Origin: Ilex aquifolium
Taxonomy: Eukaryota; Streptophyta; Magnoliopsida; Aquifoliales; Aquifoliaceae
Length of the DNA: 64,000 nucleotides
NCBI GenBank assembly: GCA_951799425.1
Contig: OX637398.1
Location: 4,583,501 to 4,647,500, forward strand
Reading direction: 5' to 3'
Shown here: positions 1 through 10,227 of the stretch, piece after piece
Layout of the letters: every line of letters starts with the position of its first letter
How positions within the stretch are numbered: the stretch's first letter is position 1
Notes under the pieces: generated by a model
Database searches by the model: none
Seen by the model: the letters and a program-made list of their open reading frames with translations, nothing else
What the model was told of the DNA's origin: nothing
Translations under genes and position numbers: made by a program

Positions 1-1420
1 GTTAATTTGGATATGTTGGCCATGAATGGAAAGGATATTGAGAGTCCACTGTCAATGTTGAAGGACCCTTCGGTGGTAGAGCCTCTTGGGAATTGTGGGC
101 TTAAAGTTCTGCTGTGGTGGCTGCGTGTTGAAGCACAGGCAGATAGCAAATTCCCTGCTGGGTTAGTCTTCTACCATCACTTTTACTGTTTTTTTTTATT
201 GTGTTTTCTTACTGATGCTCCCATTATTTTTGTTTGCTTCGACAACAGTTGTCATCGATAATGATAATAATTATACTAGGGATAATGATAAGGAGTATTT
301 CTGTTATCTCCATAGCTGTTCTTGTCTTTTCTTCCTAATAGTTATGCACAGTCCTGCCTTTCCATTTCATTAGTGAAATTCTTGAAACTTGTCCCTTGAA
401 GAACGTGGATTTCTAGTTATACAAATGGAACAAATTAATCTGGTTGGTTTAAAATTTTAAAAGCTAAAACATCTCAGAAACAAACCTGTGTTGGAAGGGC
501 CTTAAATCCCTCTGCTGTTAAATTTTGTGTGGGCTGATGTTTATATGGTGAAGCTGATCAAATGAACTGCTTGGTTTTTTGAATCATTGGTGTTCACCCT
601 TCATAGTGCATTTTGTATTGCCTGCTTTATCATATTTGTGTTCCCATGTTGCATCTTTTTTGACCCTCAATGGAAGATTCCATTGACTTTTTTGATGATG
701 CCATTTCTTTTGACCGAAAAAATATTTTGAGATAACATCAGTGATTCATTTTCAAGATCTTGTTGAAGGCTTTTATCTACCAAATTCACTACATTGAATG
801 TGTCACACTTAGGAGGGATAGTAAAAATCGTAGTTCCTTGGTTACATAAGAGGTAGAGAACAAATATGACCAGGATGATTGTTAATTTTAAAATACGATT
901 TCAAGTGACCTGTTTTTTAAAATTTACTCTATCAACGACAATGGACTCATTGCACCCCCACCCAACCCGAATTCCCAAAGTCCAATTATTCGGTGACCCA
1001 CTTTCTTATTGCATATTTTATGTGTGGACACATGCCCATACAATTGACATCTTTCATGCACCATGAGGCTACCATTATCTGCAATTGTTGAATTGGCCAG
1101 ATTTTAGTTACGTTTGAATAATATGAATCCTATGGAGTAATGTATTTTGTTATGAGACCTCACGTATGGTTCTTTGTTACTTATTATTTCATTGGTGAAA
1201 AATTAAGGGCTCATTGGGTTACACAGCTTTTAGTGTTTGTATTATGGTTATTTGTCCACGAAGATTGGTCCCAATGCGAATCGTATTTACATGCACAAAC
1301 ACTATCATTGGGACATTGTAATGCATTTTCCCCCCAATCCATTTGTTGTTCAGCTAAGGTTACCGTGATGGCTAAACTATGGGATTTGCCACAGTTGATC
1401 TTCCTTGTCCTTGTTCAAAA

Positions 1421-1459
<39 letters not shown>

Positions 1460-3044
1460 ATTCATGGCCATGTTGAAAAATCTTAGCTTTCTGATGTCTG
1501 TAAAACATTGCATATCTGATACCTAAATCCTCTTACAGCTATGGTTGATAGATACTATATGAGCCCTCTAGGAGGTTAAGTGAACATCCTGCATTCAGGT
1601 ATATGTAATGAAGAACATCTATATACTCTTCTAATTTTATGGTTGCTAGTGCCTACTTATCAGAAAAAAAAGTTGGTTAGTACGTTTATATTTACTGCAA
1701 ATTACCCTTACAAACTTTCCCACTTTTGTCTGGGCCTTTCTTTCTTTGCTTTTTTTTTTTTTTTGGGTGGAGTTGGGGGTTGGGGATGAGATTTTCATGA
1801 GACGTAAAGAGAAATCATCATCCAAAGTTTGATATTATGATTTTCACACCTCCAGCTATTTCTCAGGTAAATGATGAGAAATTTTGCTATTTAAGATGCA
1901 CCCAATTTGTATTGGTTTGGAGAGAATATTCAATCAGGATAGTATCCACATGCCCTTTTTTTGTTGTTACGAAGGATGTATCCTTAACATGTTTAACTGT
2001 AGCTCTCTTTTTGTCTTAAACCTAAGTTGTGCAGTTCAACTTCTATAAAATGATAACTAAAACCCTGTTTGTTTTCACCTTTTTTGGTTGTTGTATGGTG
2101 CAGTAGTTTGTACGGGTAAGATCTCTCTCCGTATGATTGCAAAATGATATGCAATTTCAACACCATGATATGGCTTTCAGGCACTGTGTTTATGAGTTTT
2201 TGACCTATCCTTCCGCATAACCTGCATTACTCTATGTCTCTGACTCTTATTCTTATGCCTGCATTCTGAATTTTTTTTTACCACTGCTAAACTAGGCATA
2301 GCCCTTGTAATTGACAAGACAAGATTTTTATATTTTTTTTAATAAGTTATTGGTTTTGTGACATACTGTTAGTTTGTTAAGTAGTGGAAAACTTTTGAGG
2401 GTTTGTCATTGCTTTAGATCATCTAGTGTTACTGGAGTAAGATCTAATATCCTTTATTAAATGGGCTCGGCTTTGTACTCGGATTTTGTTTCACCGGTAA
2501 CTAAGTGTGTTGTATACTTGCAGACATGAGTTCATTCAAGGGCGGTAATACTCCTACTGCGTTCCATATTTCAACTAATTTTCACATAAAACGCAGTGTG
2601 ATGTCTCTGAGTTGTTGTCTTATAAAGCATGAAAATATCTATACGCTCAAAATATATGTTTTAAGTAATTTATCTCTACATTGATACGTAGTGTAGTTTA
2701 GCCCTCTAATCCAAATTCTATTACATGTTATGTGAGAAAAAACAAATGCCTACTGACTTGCATGAGATGGACTTTTTTCTATGTCATTTGAATATTAGCT
2801 TTTTATCTCATGCAGGTGGATAATTGACCCTCCATTAGAAGTCACTGTATCAGCCAAACACACACCGTGGCCAGATGCTCCTCCTGAACTCCCATCGGAT
2901 GAAAAAGTGATGAGTATCCAAGAGAACACTGAGAAACGTACATCAAAAATTCGGTCGCCCAGATCAAAACGCCGAAGCATGAGAAAGCATGAATTGAGAA
3001 ATGCGGGCGAGCAGGTTTCTGCAAGGCGTCCAGGGGAGAAGTAA
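1..3044 (+). CDS. C-terminal end of an unidentified plant protein (two exons, 5' truncated)
   Basis: Two coding exons join in frame: 1-161, open from the window edge, and 2816-3044, ending in TAA. The donor at 162 (GTTAGT) and the acceptor TGCAG before 2816 give a phase-2 junction in which GG plus G makes a glycine. The visible 129 residues contain the stretch LKVLLWWLRVEAQADSKFPA, then a Pro-rich part (WIIDPPLEV, PWPDAPPELP), and end in a strongly basic tail (KIRSPRSKRRSMRKHELR) that could act as a nuclear signal or bind nucleic acid or membrane. I do not recognise the family and assign no function. The 2.65-kb intron carries an A/GA microsatellite and no other convincing exon. That these are the last exons of a real gene is inferred from splice-phase agreement and coding-like composition. 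The 3' UTR probably runs to about 3350. Confidence 0.6.
1417..1457. repeat. poly(A)-(GA)n microsatellite
   Basis: Thirteen A followed by about fourteen GA dinucleotides, inside the large intron of the first gene. Confidence 0.9.
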
Positions 3045-4015
3045 AACCTCGTCAGTCATTGAAGTCGGAGAATTATACTCCTGTGAATTTACCATTGTGA
3101 ATGAGCCATCAACATCAACAACCTCAAATACAAAGATAATATTTTTACCAAGTAAATACCAGGGACCTTCTGTTACAGTAGGCCAGGGGATACCCCCACT
3201 GAATTTTTAAATATTTTTTGATCTCGTGAAAGAGGTCTGTCAATGGGTCTCGGTGCATTTGCTGATTGGCCGGAAATCCATACCCACTATTCTCCAGTTT
3301 TACACATATTCTTCAATATACAAGTCATAGATTTGTGTTCAGTTCTTAAATTGAATAGAAAGAATGCAAAGTTTTTACAATAGCAGTACTTCTGAATATT
3401 ATTGTTAAAATATAGAAATGAAACCTAAAATCTTAAAAGATAGTTCAAATAGTAATAATGATGAGTTATAAATTCAGACGTGTTGAGTTTGAATGTTAAC
3501 AACTTTTTGGGATTAAGCCACGAGGTATTTATCCTTATAAATATCCTAGTCCCAAAATGATTGGCCTATCTTTGATCAAATTGAAGAAGAAATTAATTGA
3601 TGTACACATAAGTTAATCTGAACATTCTTAACTATTAAATTAAAAATATAACATAATGATGATGAAAGGTGATATGAACCCACTAAAAAAAGTCTTTAAC
3701 GGTCATGGTAATTGCAGTGTGAGTGGATCACCAGAACTGATAAATCATTATTTAAGATCAGATTATTAGGTTCTAATTCAATAATTATTTTATGAAAATA
3801 TTGAGTTTGTGGTTGTGCTTTTAGCAGCATTACTGGTGAAGAGTTAGCCACGTGGCTGGCCATCCATGGTTCACGGGCCATTTCCAAATTTTCATCCAAT
3901 CTATCAACGTATTTAATTTGAATAATGCTATTTAGATCTAAAAATTTGAAATTTTAGGGACCAATTTGCCGGTATTGAAACAAGAAGGGGGGACAAATGC
4001 AATCGGGCTGTACTT
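3045..4015. other. 3' UTR and intergenic sequence
   Basis: Sequence downstream of the first gene. It holds no convincing coding region; short open frames lack family features or splice context. A SINE-like copy lies at about 3440-3622. Confidence 0.5.
3440..3622 (+). repeat. SINE-like copy A (dispersed family 1)
   Basis: It has a degenerate pol III B-box (GAGTTTGAAT at 3485-3494), then a run ending in sequence related to the family's AAGCTAGTTTACGCGCAC end, seen in reverse at about 32600. Six further copies occur at about 32.6, 33.5, 37.4, 40.1, 42.4 and 48.5 kb. This one is diverged. Confidence 0.5.
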
Positions 4016-4331
4016 TAAGAGTATGTTTGTTGGAAAGATAATGATGGTATAAAAAAGTAAGATTAAGGAAAATAGTATGCAGGTTTTAATAATATTTTGT
4101 TTGTTTACCTTTTTTTGTGTGGTATTATTTTTCGGATTGTTACACTGACTTGTTCGCTATAGTCACCGAAACTCATATACATAGACTTATATAATACCAC
4201 CTAGGTGATATTATTTTTTGGGTTTTGGCCATCAATGCTATTAAGGAGGTTAATGACTGAATTATCTTTCAACCTTTAATGTTAGTGTGAGATTTGGCCA
4301 CCAACGATTTTTTATTTTTTAATATTATTAT

Positions 4332-4904
4332 TAATAATACCCAAAATCAATTCTAAGTGTAAGTTCAGCCCATGAGGTCAGATCGAGAGGTCAGCCCGGA
4401 GTTCCAGAGCTCAGAGGACCAGAAAGCTCTGGCTCTCCCAACCAAAATAGTAGCCAAATCAATAGGGGAAGCAGCTGGATGATAGTTGGCACCTCCCAAC
4501 GGAAATCAAGCAACATCCCAAGCGGGAAACCCTTAATTGATCAGAATCCTCTCCCAAAATTAAGTGGGATCCCATGAATAGGGGGCAAGGATCTCGGTAG
4601 AGATCCTTGAGGGTTAAGAGTAACATTATAAGTACTGTACATTACCCCAACGAAGGGGATATGTGAAAAATCATCTGTAAGCATTCCAAGATCATCAATA
4701 AAGAGAAAGGAGCAAGAGTCTCCATTAGAGAATGGACTAGCCGAGCTCATCAGCCGGTGAACCACTATATTTCTACTGTATCACACACACTACACCTCGG
4801 TTAATTAGAGCATTCATCCACTAATTCATGAGCCTTGTAGCTCTGATCCATCCCATACAATTGAACCTTATCTCACTATTCATTCGTGTAAAATAACACC
4901 ATCA
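4332..4904 (+). repeat. 5' LTR
   Basis: 573 bp, ending in ACACCATCA. Its first two bases are TA where the 3' LTR has the canonical TG, which looks like a point mutation. It is uninterrupted and exactly as long as the 3' LTR once the nested insert is removed. Confidence 0.9.
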
Positions 4905-4907
4905 GTT

Positions 4908-4925
4908 TGGCGCCGTCTGTGGGAA
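4908..4925 (+). other. Primer binding site of the LTR element
   Basis: TGGCGCCGTCTGTGGGAA begins 3 nt after the LTR. Its first nine bases match the complement of the 3' end of plant tRNA-Asp (ending AACGGCGCCA), a primer used by many plant Ty3/gypsy elements. The rest of the match is poor, so the exact tRNA is uncertain. Confidence 0.65.
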
Positions 4926-4995
4926 TGATAGTTCTTGTTACAAGTATACTGATCTTTCAGTAATTGATGGTCTCTACACGTAATATGAGCAAAAG

Positions 4996-5853
4996 TCAGA
5001 TGAATCCCTCAATGATGCAGGACCCCCCAGAAAAATTAGGTGGGAGCTGAGCAGGACAGACGTTGAAGTGCTGAAGAACACCCTTTATAAAAGGGTGCAG
5101 AGGAAAACGTAGACCATTCTCAAAGGCAGCCACAAAGAAGCAGATCTTCTTATGAACCTGGGAAACATATGGGGTATACTCATCTGGACACCAGTATTGA
5201 ACCCCCGGAGGGAAACCATAGTGAGCACTCAAAACCTTCATAAAAGAAGGGCGAACCTCACTACGACCTACACGTTCTGCGAGACTGAAAGCAGACGACA
5301 CCCCTAGAGCCGAAACACCTATGTCACTCACTTTGCCCTTGCCCTTGTTCGAGTTTTTGACCACGGGGGAAGTAGAGGGAGGCTCGATAGTAGGAGCCTA
5401 GGCATCGACGGAGTCAACACCAGGGAAATTGTCGATCTCCTCACCCACGGCCCCTAAGTCAGAGTCCTCTTCGACTGACCGGTCTCCCAAGAGGGAAACA
5501 GAGGAAGGGGTGGCTCCGGAGGAAGCTGACATAGTTGGGCAGGTAAAGGGAAGCTTGAAAGACCTGTAGAGGGGGGGAATTTCAGAAAAACACTCATTGA
5601 GGACTCTAGGGTCGACACAATTGTGGGCAATGATAAAGATTCTAGCGGTGAAATAGGGGTCCAAGAAGTGTGGAAGATGAATCAAGGAAAGACCTCTGTT
5701 CCTAAAATAACAGAATCGAAAAGTCCAAAAATGAAGAAACCACTTCAGACTCGAGGGATCCAGAACGAAAATAACAAGTAGGGAGCCAAGAACGTACTTA
5801 ATCAAGGACGAACAACAAGCCAAAGTTCGGAAGAAGCAAGCCACACACACCAA
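4996..5853 (-). pseudogene. Antisense transposon-protein pseudogene ('putative gypsy-type transposase' family)
   Basis: A minus-strand frame runs from 5853 to 4996 with one in-frame TAG at 5398-5400. Upstream of the stop is a Ser/Glu/Asp-rich segment. Downstream is a block with FPLHPFIKGVLQHFNVCPAQ followed by LPPNF, which resembles the plant domain annotated as putative gypsy-type transposase (I believe PF04195, recalled from memory). The frame ends soon after LPPNF, well short of the usual domain length, consistent with a frameshift or truncation near 5020. It lies opposite to the element's own transcription strand, between the PBS and the polypurine tract. Broken and probably non-functional. 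Confidence 0.7.
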
Positions 5854-6155
5854 TTCAAAGGAAAAGGAGTTTCAGCAAAAACCCTAAATTCGCCGAATGA
5901 TTGGGGGAAGTCTGAATCTGTAGGAAAGGTGGAAGATGGAAGGCTTGAAGATTCAAGAGGGAAAAATGCCCGTTAGTGTCAATTTAAAGGCATTTAAAGC
6001 TAACTGCACTAAGTGGAGAACGTGCACGGGAAACAAGGAAAGTAAATGATTACCTGTAACCGTCAAGAATTTGTTCGCACAAGAACCGAGGTTGGCAATA
6101 GGAAGTCAGCTATAACCGGATCTCATCTTAGCCCCTACCCAAGTTCACTTGGGCT

Positions 6156-6170
6156 AAGGGCTGGGGGGCA
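6156..6170 (+). other. Polypurine tract of the LTR element
   Basis: AAGGGCTGGGGGGCA lies directly before the TG of the 3' LTR at 6173, where second-strand synthesis would start. Confidence 0.75.
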
Positions 6171-6470
6171 ACTGATAATACCCAAAATCAATTCTAATTG
6201 TAAGTTCAGCCCATGAGGTCAGATTGAGAGGTCAGCCCGGAGCTCCAGAGCTCAGAGGACCAGAAAGCTCTGGCTCTCCCAACCGAAATGGTAGCCAAAT
6301 CAATAGGGGAAGCAGCTGGATGATAGCTGGCACCTCCCAACGAAAATCAAGCAACATCCCAAGCGGGAAACCCTTAATTTATCAAGATCCCCTCCCAAAA
6401 TTAAGGGGAATCCCATGAATAGGGGGCAAGGATCTTGGTAGAGATCCTTGAGGGTTAGGAGTAACATTAT

Positions 6471-8531
6471 GGGTGTGTTTGGTACAGGGGATAAACTGGG
6501 ATAACCACTAGTGGATTGGGTTACACTGTCCGGTGGCCCACATATCCTTGCTTTGGATATGTAAAATTGGGTGGGATTTTCGTTGTGGATTGAAAAACTC
6601 GGCCGTAGTTTTTGACCCCAATATCCCCTCCAAGCCAGACTATTGAAACCCATGAAAAGTTTGGGATTAACAAGCTCCAAATAGGATTGGTCCTAAAATT
6701 ACTAAAACACCCCTCAACAATAATTTTCATGGGTTTTATCTACTGTCTCTCATCACTTTCCTCTCTCCCTCGCTACACAGACCACCCCAGCAGAGACCAA
6801 GCACCACCAGCAACAGCAACCAAGCACCACCAGCGCCCCACCCCTTTTTTATCTGCCTCTCCACTACAACGCCACCGCCACCGCGAACGGCACCAAAAGC
6901 ATCGGTGTCATCTGCTCTCTCTTGGCTCTCTTTCTCCCTCTACTGTCTCTCATCACTTTCCTTTCTCCGACAACACCTCCACCAACGACCAAGCACCACC
7001 AGCAATAGCAACCAAGCACCACCAGCGCCCCACCCCTTTTCTATCTGCCTCTCCACTGCAACACCATCGCCACCACCACCGCGAACGGCACCACAAGCAT
7101 CACCTGCGCCACCTCCAACACCAGCAAACCCCCCTCTCTCTCTATGTCAGTTATTATTCCCCTCACATCTCTCTCCTCTATATCTCTGTTAAATGCACAC
7201 ACACAAAAACCCCAAACCCAAATCCCCCCTAACTATCTATTTTCCCTTCCCAAACCCCTTCAATTTCCTCCCCCAAAAACAAAATCCCACATCCATCTCT
7301 CTGTCTCTCTCTCTATCGCATAACACTCTTGAAACCCCACCGGCTCCACCAGCAACCCACTGTCTCCCCAATCGTCTGTTGTAAACAAGGGCAATTCATA
7401 CGTTTTTTGTGATAAATTGTGTGTTGTATAAAATTCAATTAAAAAATTTAAAAATAATTTTTTGGCTTTGTGTTGTTAAAAAACCCAATTTATTAAATCA
7501 AAATTTTGGGAGTCCTTAACTATTTGTTATGAATGATCTGAGTGGGGTTTGGTATGCCAAACTGTTTGTTGTATTAACTGTTGGAAGTTTGTCTTTCCCA
7601 GACAAGGTATGTTCATTAGCTTGATGAGAGGAGACAACTGCATTTTTATCGTAGCAGATGCCTCCAACATCTTGGTGGGCTTGGATTCAGGCATTTGATG
7701 AGGGCTTGCTTGAATTGGGACATTGCATGTGGAATATGTGGAGTGCACGATGGTATCTAATAGCAGTGAGGTTTCATCAAACATTAGTAGATCATTCTTT
7801 TACATTGACAAATTGGCATCGATTCTTTTTTAGTAATAAGGATAACACAGATTGACTGTATATGTATGCTGTATATATTTTTTCTTTTTAACACAAGTTT
7901 TGTTATTTTTTTACATGTTTTGAAGGAGGTGGTTTTTTGGTTTTCCCCATACTGGCTTCTTGTATTTTTTTTGGTGATTGGAAGTAATTTTTTCTTCTTT
8001 TAATTTTTAAAAATAAAAAATAATTAATTACTACTATGGTTCACGTGAATTTGGGTTGTGACGTAATTTTTCGTATATTCAGGCATTTTTTGTCCTAAAT
8101 TTTTTAATATATTTGGCGGATGAAATAAATTTGTGAGCGACTTATAAACTTGTATTATAAAATCAACGTGTATTTGGTAAATACATAAACATTCTTATAT
8201 TTTTCACAATATTAAATTGGTAACCAACAATGATCAAAAAAGTAAAACAAAAAAAAGTGGTAACCAACAATTCTCAAGCCAAAAAGGAGATAGGATTGGA
8301 TATGATTCAAGGGTAAAATGGTCAATTAATGTCAAAGGTATTAGATGTTTAATAAAAAATTATAGTTTGTCCATATCCCAACCACACCGTAATGCACTAT
8401 CCAAAACAGGGATTGGATAACACAATTTTCTTTTATCCCCTTACAAATCCGGCCCATTGGGATTTCACTGGACTGGGTTGGGATTTAAATCCAAGCCAGT
8501 CCAATCCATCCATGAATTGCCAAACACACCC
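6471..8531. mobile_element. PIF/Harbinger-like non-autonomous element, possible Pack-type
   Basis: It inserted into the 3' LTR. The termini are a perfect 12-bp inverted repeat (GGGTGTGTTTGG and CCAAACACACCC), flanked by TAT at 6468-6470 and 8532-8534. The intact LTR has a single TAT there, so the duplication is 3 bp. The 2061-bp body has no recognisable transposase. It contains a C-rich, UTR-like stretch with a 200-bp direct duplication (6741-7103), then at about 7515-7860 a gene-like block with a plausible intron from ACAAG/GTATG to CGTAGCAG. This suggests captured host gene sequence. TSD size and the GGG-starting TIR favour PIF/Harbinger; the superfamily remains an inference. Confidence 0.7.
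6741..7103. repeat. 200-bp direct duplication inside the nested element
   Basis: The segments beginning at 6741 and 6941 both start TACTGTCTCTCATCACTTTC and share CAAGCACCACCAGC-type motifs and a CACCGCGAACGGCACCA block, with small differences. The long open frames over it encode only low-complexity Pro/His/Ser-rich peptides and are not counted as genes. Confidence 0.8.
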
Positions 8532-8849
8532 TATAAGTACTGTACATTATCCCAACGAAGGGGATATGTGAAAAACCATCTGTAAGCATTCCAAGATCAT
8601 CAATAAAGAGAAAGGAGCAAGAGTCTCCGTTAGAGAGTGGACTGACCGAGCTCATCAGCCGGTGAACCACTATATTTCTACTGTATCACACACACTACAC
8701 CTCGGTTTATTAGAGCATTCATCCACTAATTCATGAGCCTTGTAGCTCTGATCCATCTCATACAATTGAACCCTATCTCACTATTCATTCGTGTAAAATA
8801 ACACCATCAATTATTATTTTTTAAAAAAAATTATGATTTTGAATTTTTT

Positions 8850-9150
8850 TCTTATATTATGTTTAAGCGTACAGTGTCACCATTTTTTTTTTTAATTTTT
8901 TTTAAAAAAAATTATTTTGAATTTTTTCATTGTATTATGTTTAAGTGTACGGTGTCACGATTTTTTTATTTTTTTAAAAATTATTTTGAATTTTTGCCTT
9001 GTATTATTTTTAAGCGTACAATGCCACTAATTTTTTTTAAATATTTTTAATTTTTTTCTTGTAGTATGTTTAAGAGTACTATGTCACCCGTTTTTTTTTT
9101 TAAATTTTTTTTAAAATTTTTTCTTATATTATGTTTAAGCGTACGGATTT
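8850..9150. repeat. AT-rich minisatellite, five units of 60-78 bp
   Basis: The core GTTTAAGCGTACRGTGTCAC, with variants, recurs at 8861, 8939, 9008, 9068 and 9133, separated by runs of T and A. It lies in the right arm of the outer MITE-like element, beside the LTR insertion. Confidence 0.85.
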
Positions 9151-9592
9151 TTATGCCATGTATTATACCAAACATTGTGCAAAAACGTTACACAAACAAA
9201 ATAATAAAATTGATGATGTTAAGAGTAAAATTGTATATTTGTTATACAAAATGTGATAGAATAGATATTTGTTTGTGAAACTCACCATAATACCTATTGA
9301 ACTAATAAAAATGATAGGAGATTGAAATACTTTTTATTACCGTAACTAATTTCCATTAGTATTAAAAATGTAAGGAGCAATCCTCAAAACAAACATGCCC
9401 TAAGGGAGTAATGTGTAATTTATCCTTACAATCCATCTGTCTGTGTAGCCATCAATCATCAGGAAGTTATTTAAGTGGGTCCACCAGTAAGAACTGGTGA
9501 TCTGATAACGGCAAAACCTCAATTCGCAGTTCAATTCCAAGCATTACCAATTCAAACGCCGCAAATGAAGAACTCCGATTGAGCTTAGTCTT

Positions 9593-9594
9593 CC

Positions 9595-9625
<31 letters not shown>

Positions 9626-9630
9626 AAAAA
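9593..9630. repeat. Poly(C)-poly(A) compound tract
   Basis: Twenty-three C followed by fifteen A, probably in the 5' UTR or promoter of the PTEN2-like gene. Similar tracts occur near 18.4, 45.1 and 62.7 kb. Confidence 0.9.
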
Positions 9631-10227
9631 TTCCTCTCATTTTTCTTTTTGGATCACTAGAAAGTGGAAAACCCTAAGAGGCTTCACACGGTTCGCCAAG
9701 CATTTGGAACTCAAAGCAGCAAACAGAGGTGTTCTTCAAAAGTTCGTGAGTGATCGAACACTATCTAATCTCAACGGAGCTATTGTTCAAATTCGCAATG
9801 CAATTCATGATTCTCCTGCATTGATTTCGTCTTTTTCAAGGTTCCCTGTTCAGATAGATCTCGCAATCTACATCTAAACGCATCTATGTAATGCGACTGT
9901 CTTCACTCTTCAGTATATGCCCTGAACCTGTTTTTAACATAAACGTATGATCTGCAAAACCTGCCTATGATCTGTTAAACCTGCTTTTAACATAATGTTG
10001 ATTGTTGAGAATCACTTAAATTACTTTCGATTTTAATTTTGTAGATCTTAAATGTGTTATTTTCAGAAAGTTTGTTTTCATGTACTTCTTTTTTTTTTTT
10101 TTTTCATTTAGTTTACTTTTATGTTAAATCCTTAAAGTGCGCTTTCGGTTCCTTCTTAGCGGCAGTAATCATTCTTTCGAGTTTATATAATTGGATATTT
10201 CGGTCTCTTACCTTGATCACTGGCAGA

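Larger units (their letters stand above)
4332..8809 (+). mobile_element. Non-autonomous LTR retrotransposon (Ty3/gypsy-associated), with nested insertion
   Basis: It has two 573-bp LTRs, a PBS-like site after the left LTR, a purine-rich tract before the right LTR, and a perfect 5-bp target duplication ATTAT at 4327-4331 and 8810-8814. Without the insert at 6471-8531 the element is about 2.4 kb with a 1268-bp internal region. There is no gag, protease, reverse transcriptase or integrase, so it must have moved with enzymes from another element. The internal region instead carries an antisense pseudogene of the plant 'putative gypsy-type transposase' family. By eye the LTRs differ at roughly two dozen positions (about 4%), so the insertion is not very recent. 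Confidence 0.9.
6173..8809 (+). repeat. 3' LTR, interrupted by a nested DNA transposon
   Basis: The LTR halves are 6173-6470 and 8532-8809. Allowing for the duplicated TAT, they sum to 573 bp, identical to the left LTR. The right half ends at ACACCATCA and is followed by the ATTAT target duplication. Confidence 0.9.
4019..9400. mobile_element. Tourist/PIF-Harbinger-like MITE, split by an LTR retrotransposon
   Basis: The ends are imperfect inverted repeats: GAGTATGTTTGTT at 4019 and the reverse complement of GGGCATGTTTGTT ending at 9400. TAA flanks both ends (4016-4018 and 9401-9403), the 3-bp target duplication typical of PIF/Harbinger elements. Subterminal sequence also matches loosely in inverted orientation. 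Removing the LTR element at 4332-8809 leaves about 0.9 kb, a normal size for a non-autonomous element. No transposase is present. Its right arm holds a 60-78 bp minisatellite. The family assignment rests on TIR and TSD only. Confidence 0.5.

Noticed and set aside
1140..1526. 128-codon open frame in the intron of the first gene
   Set aside because: It runs into an (AG)n microsatellite (REREREREr-type translation) and has no splice or family support.
6612..7384. Long overlapping plus-strand open frames rich in Pro, His and Ser
   Set aside because: They are translations of C-rich low-complexity DNA in several frames at once, inside the nested transposon, with a 200-bp duplication; there is no domain or codon-level signal.
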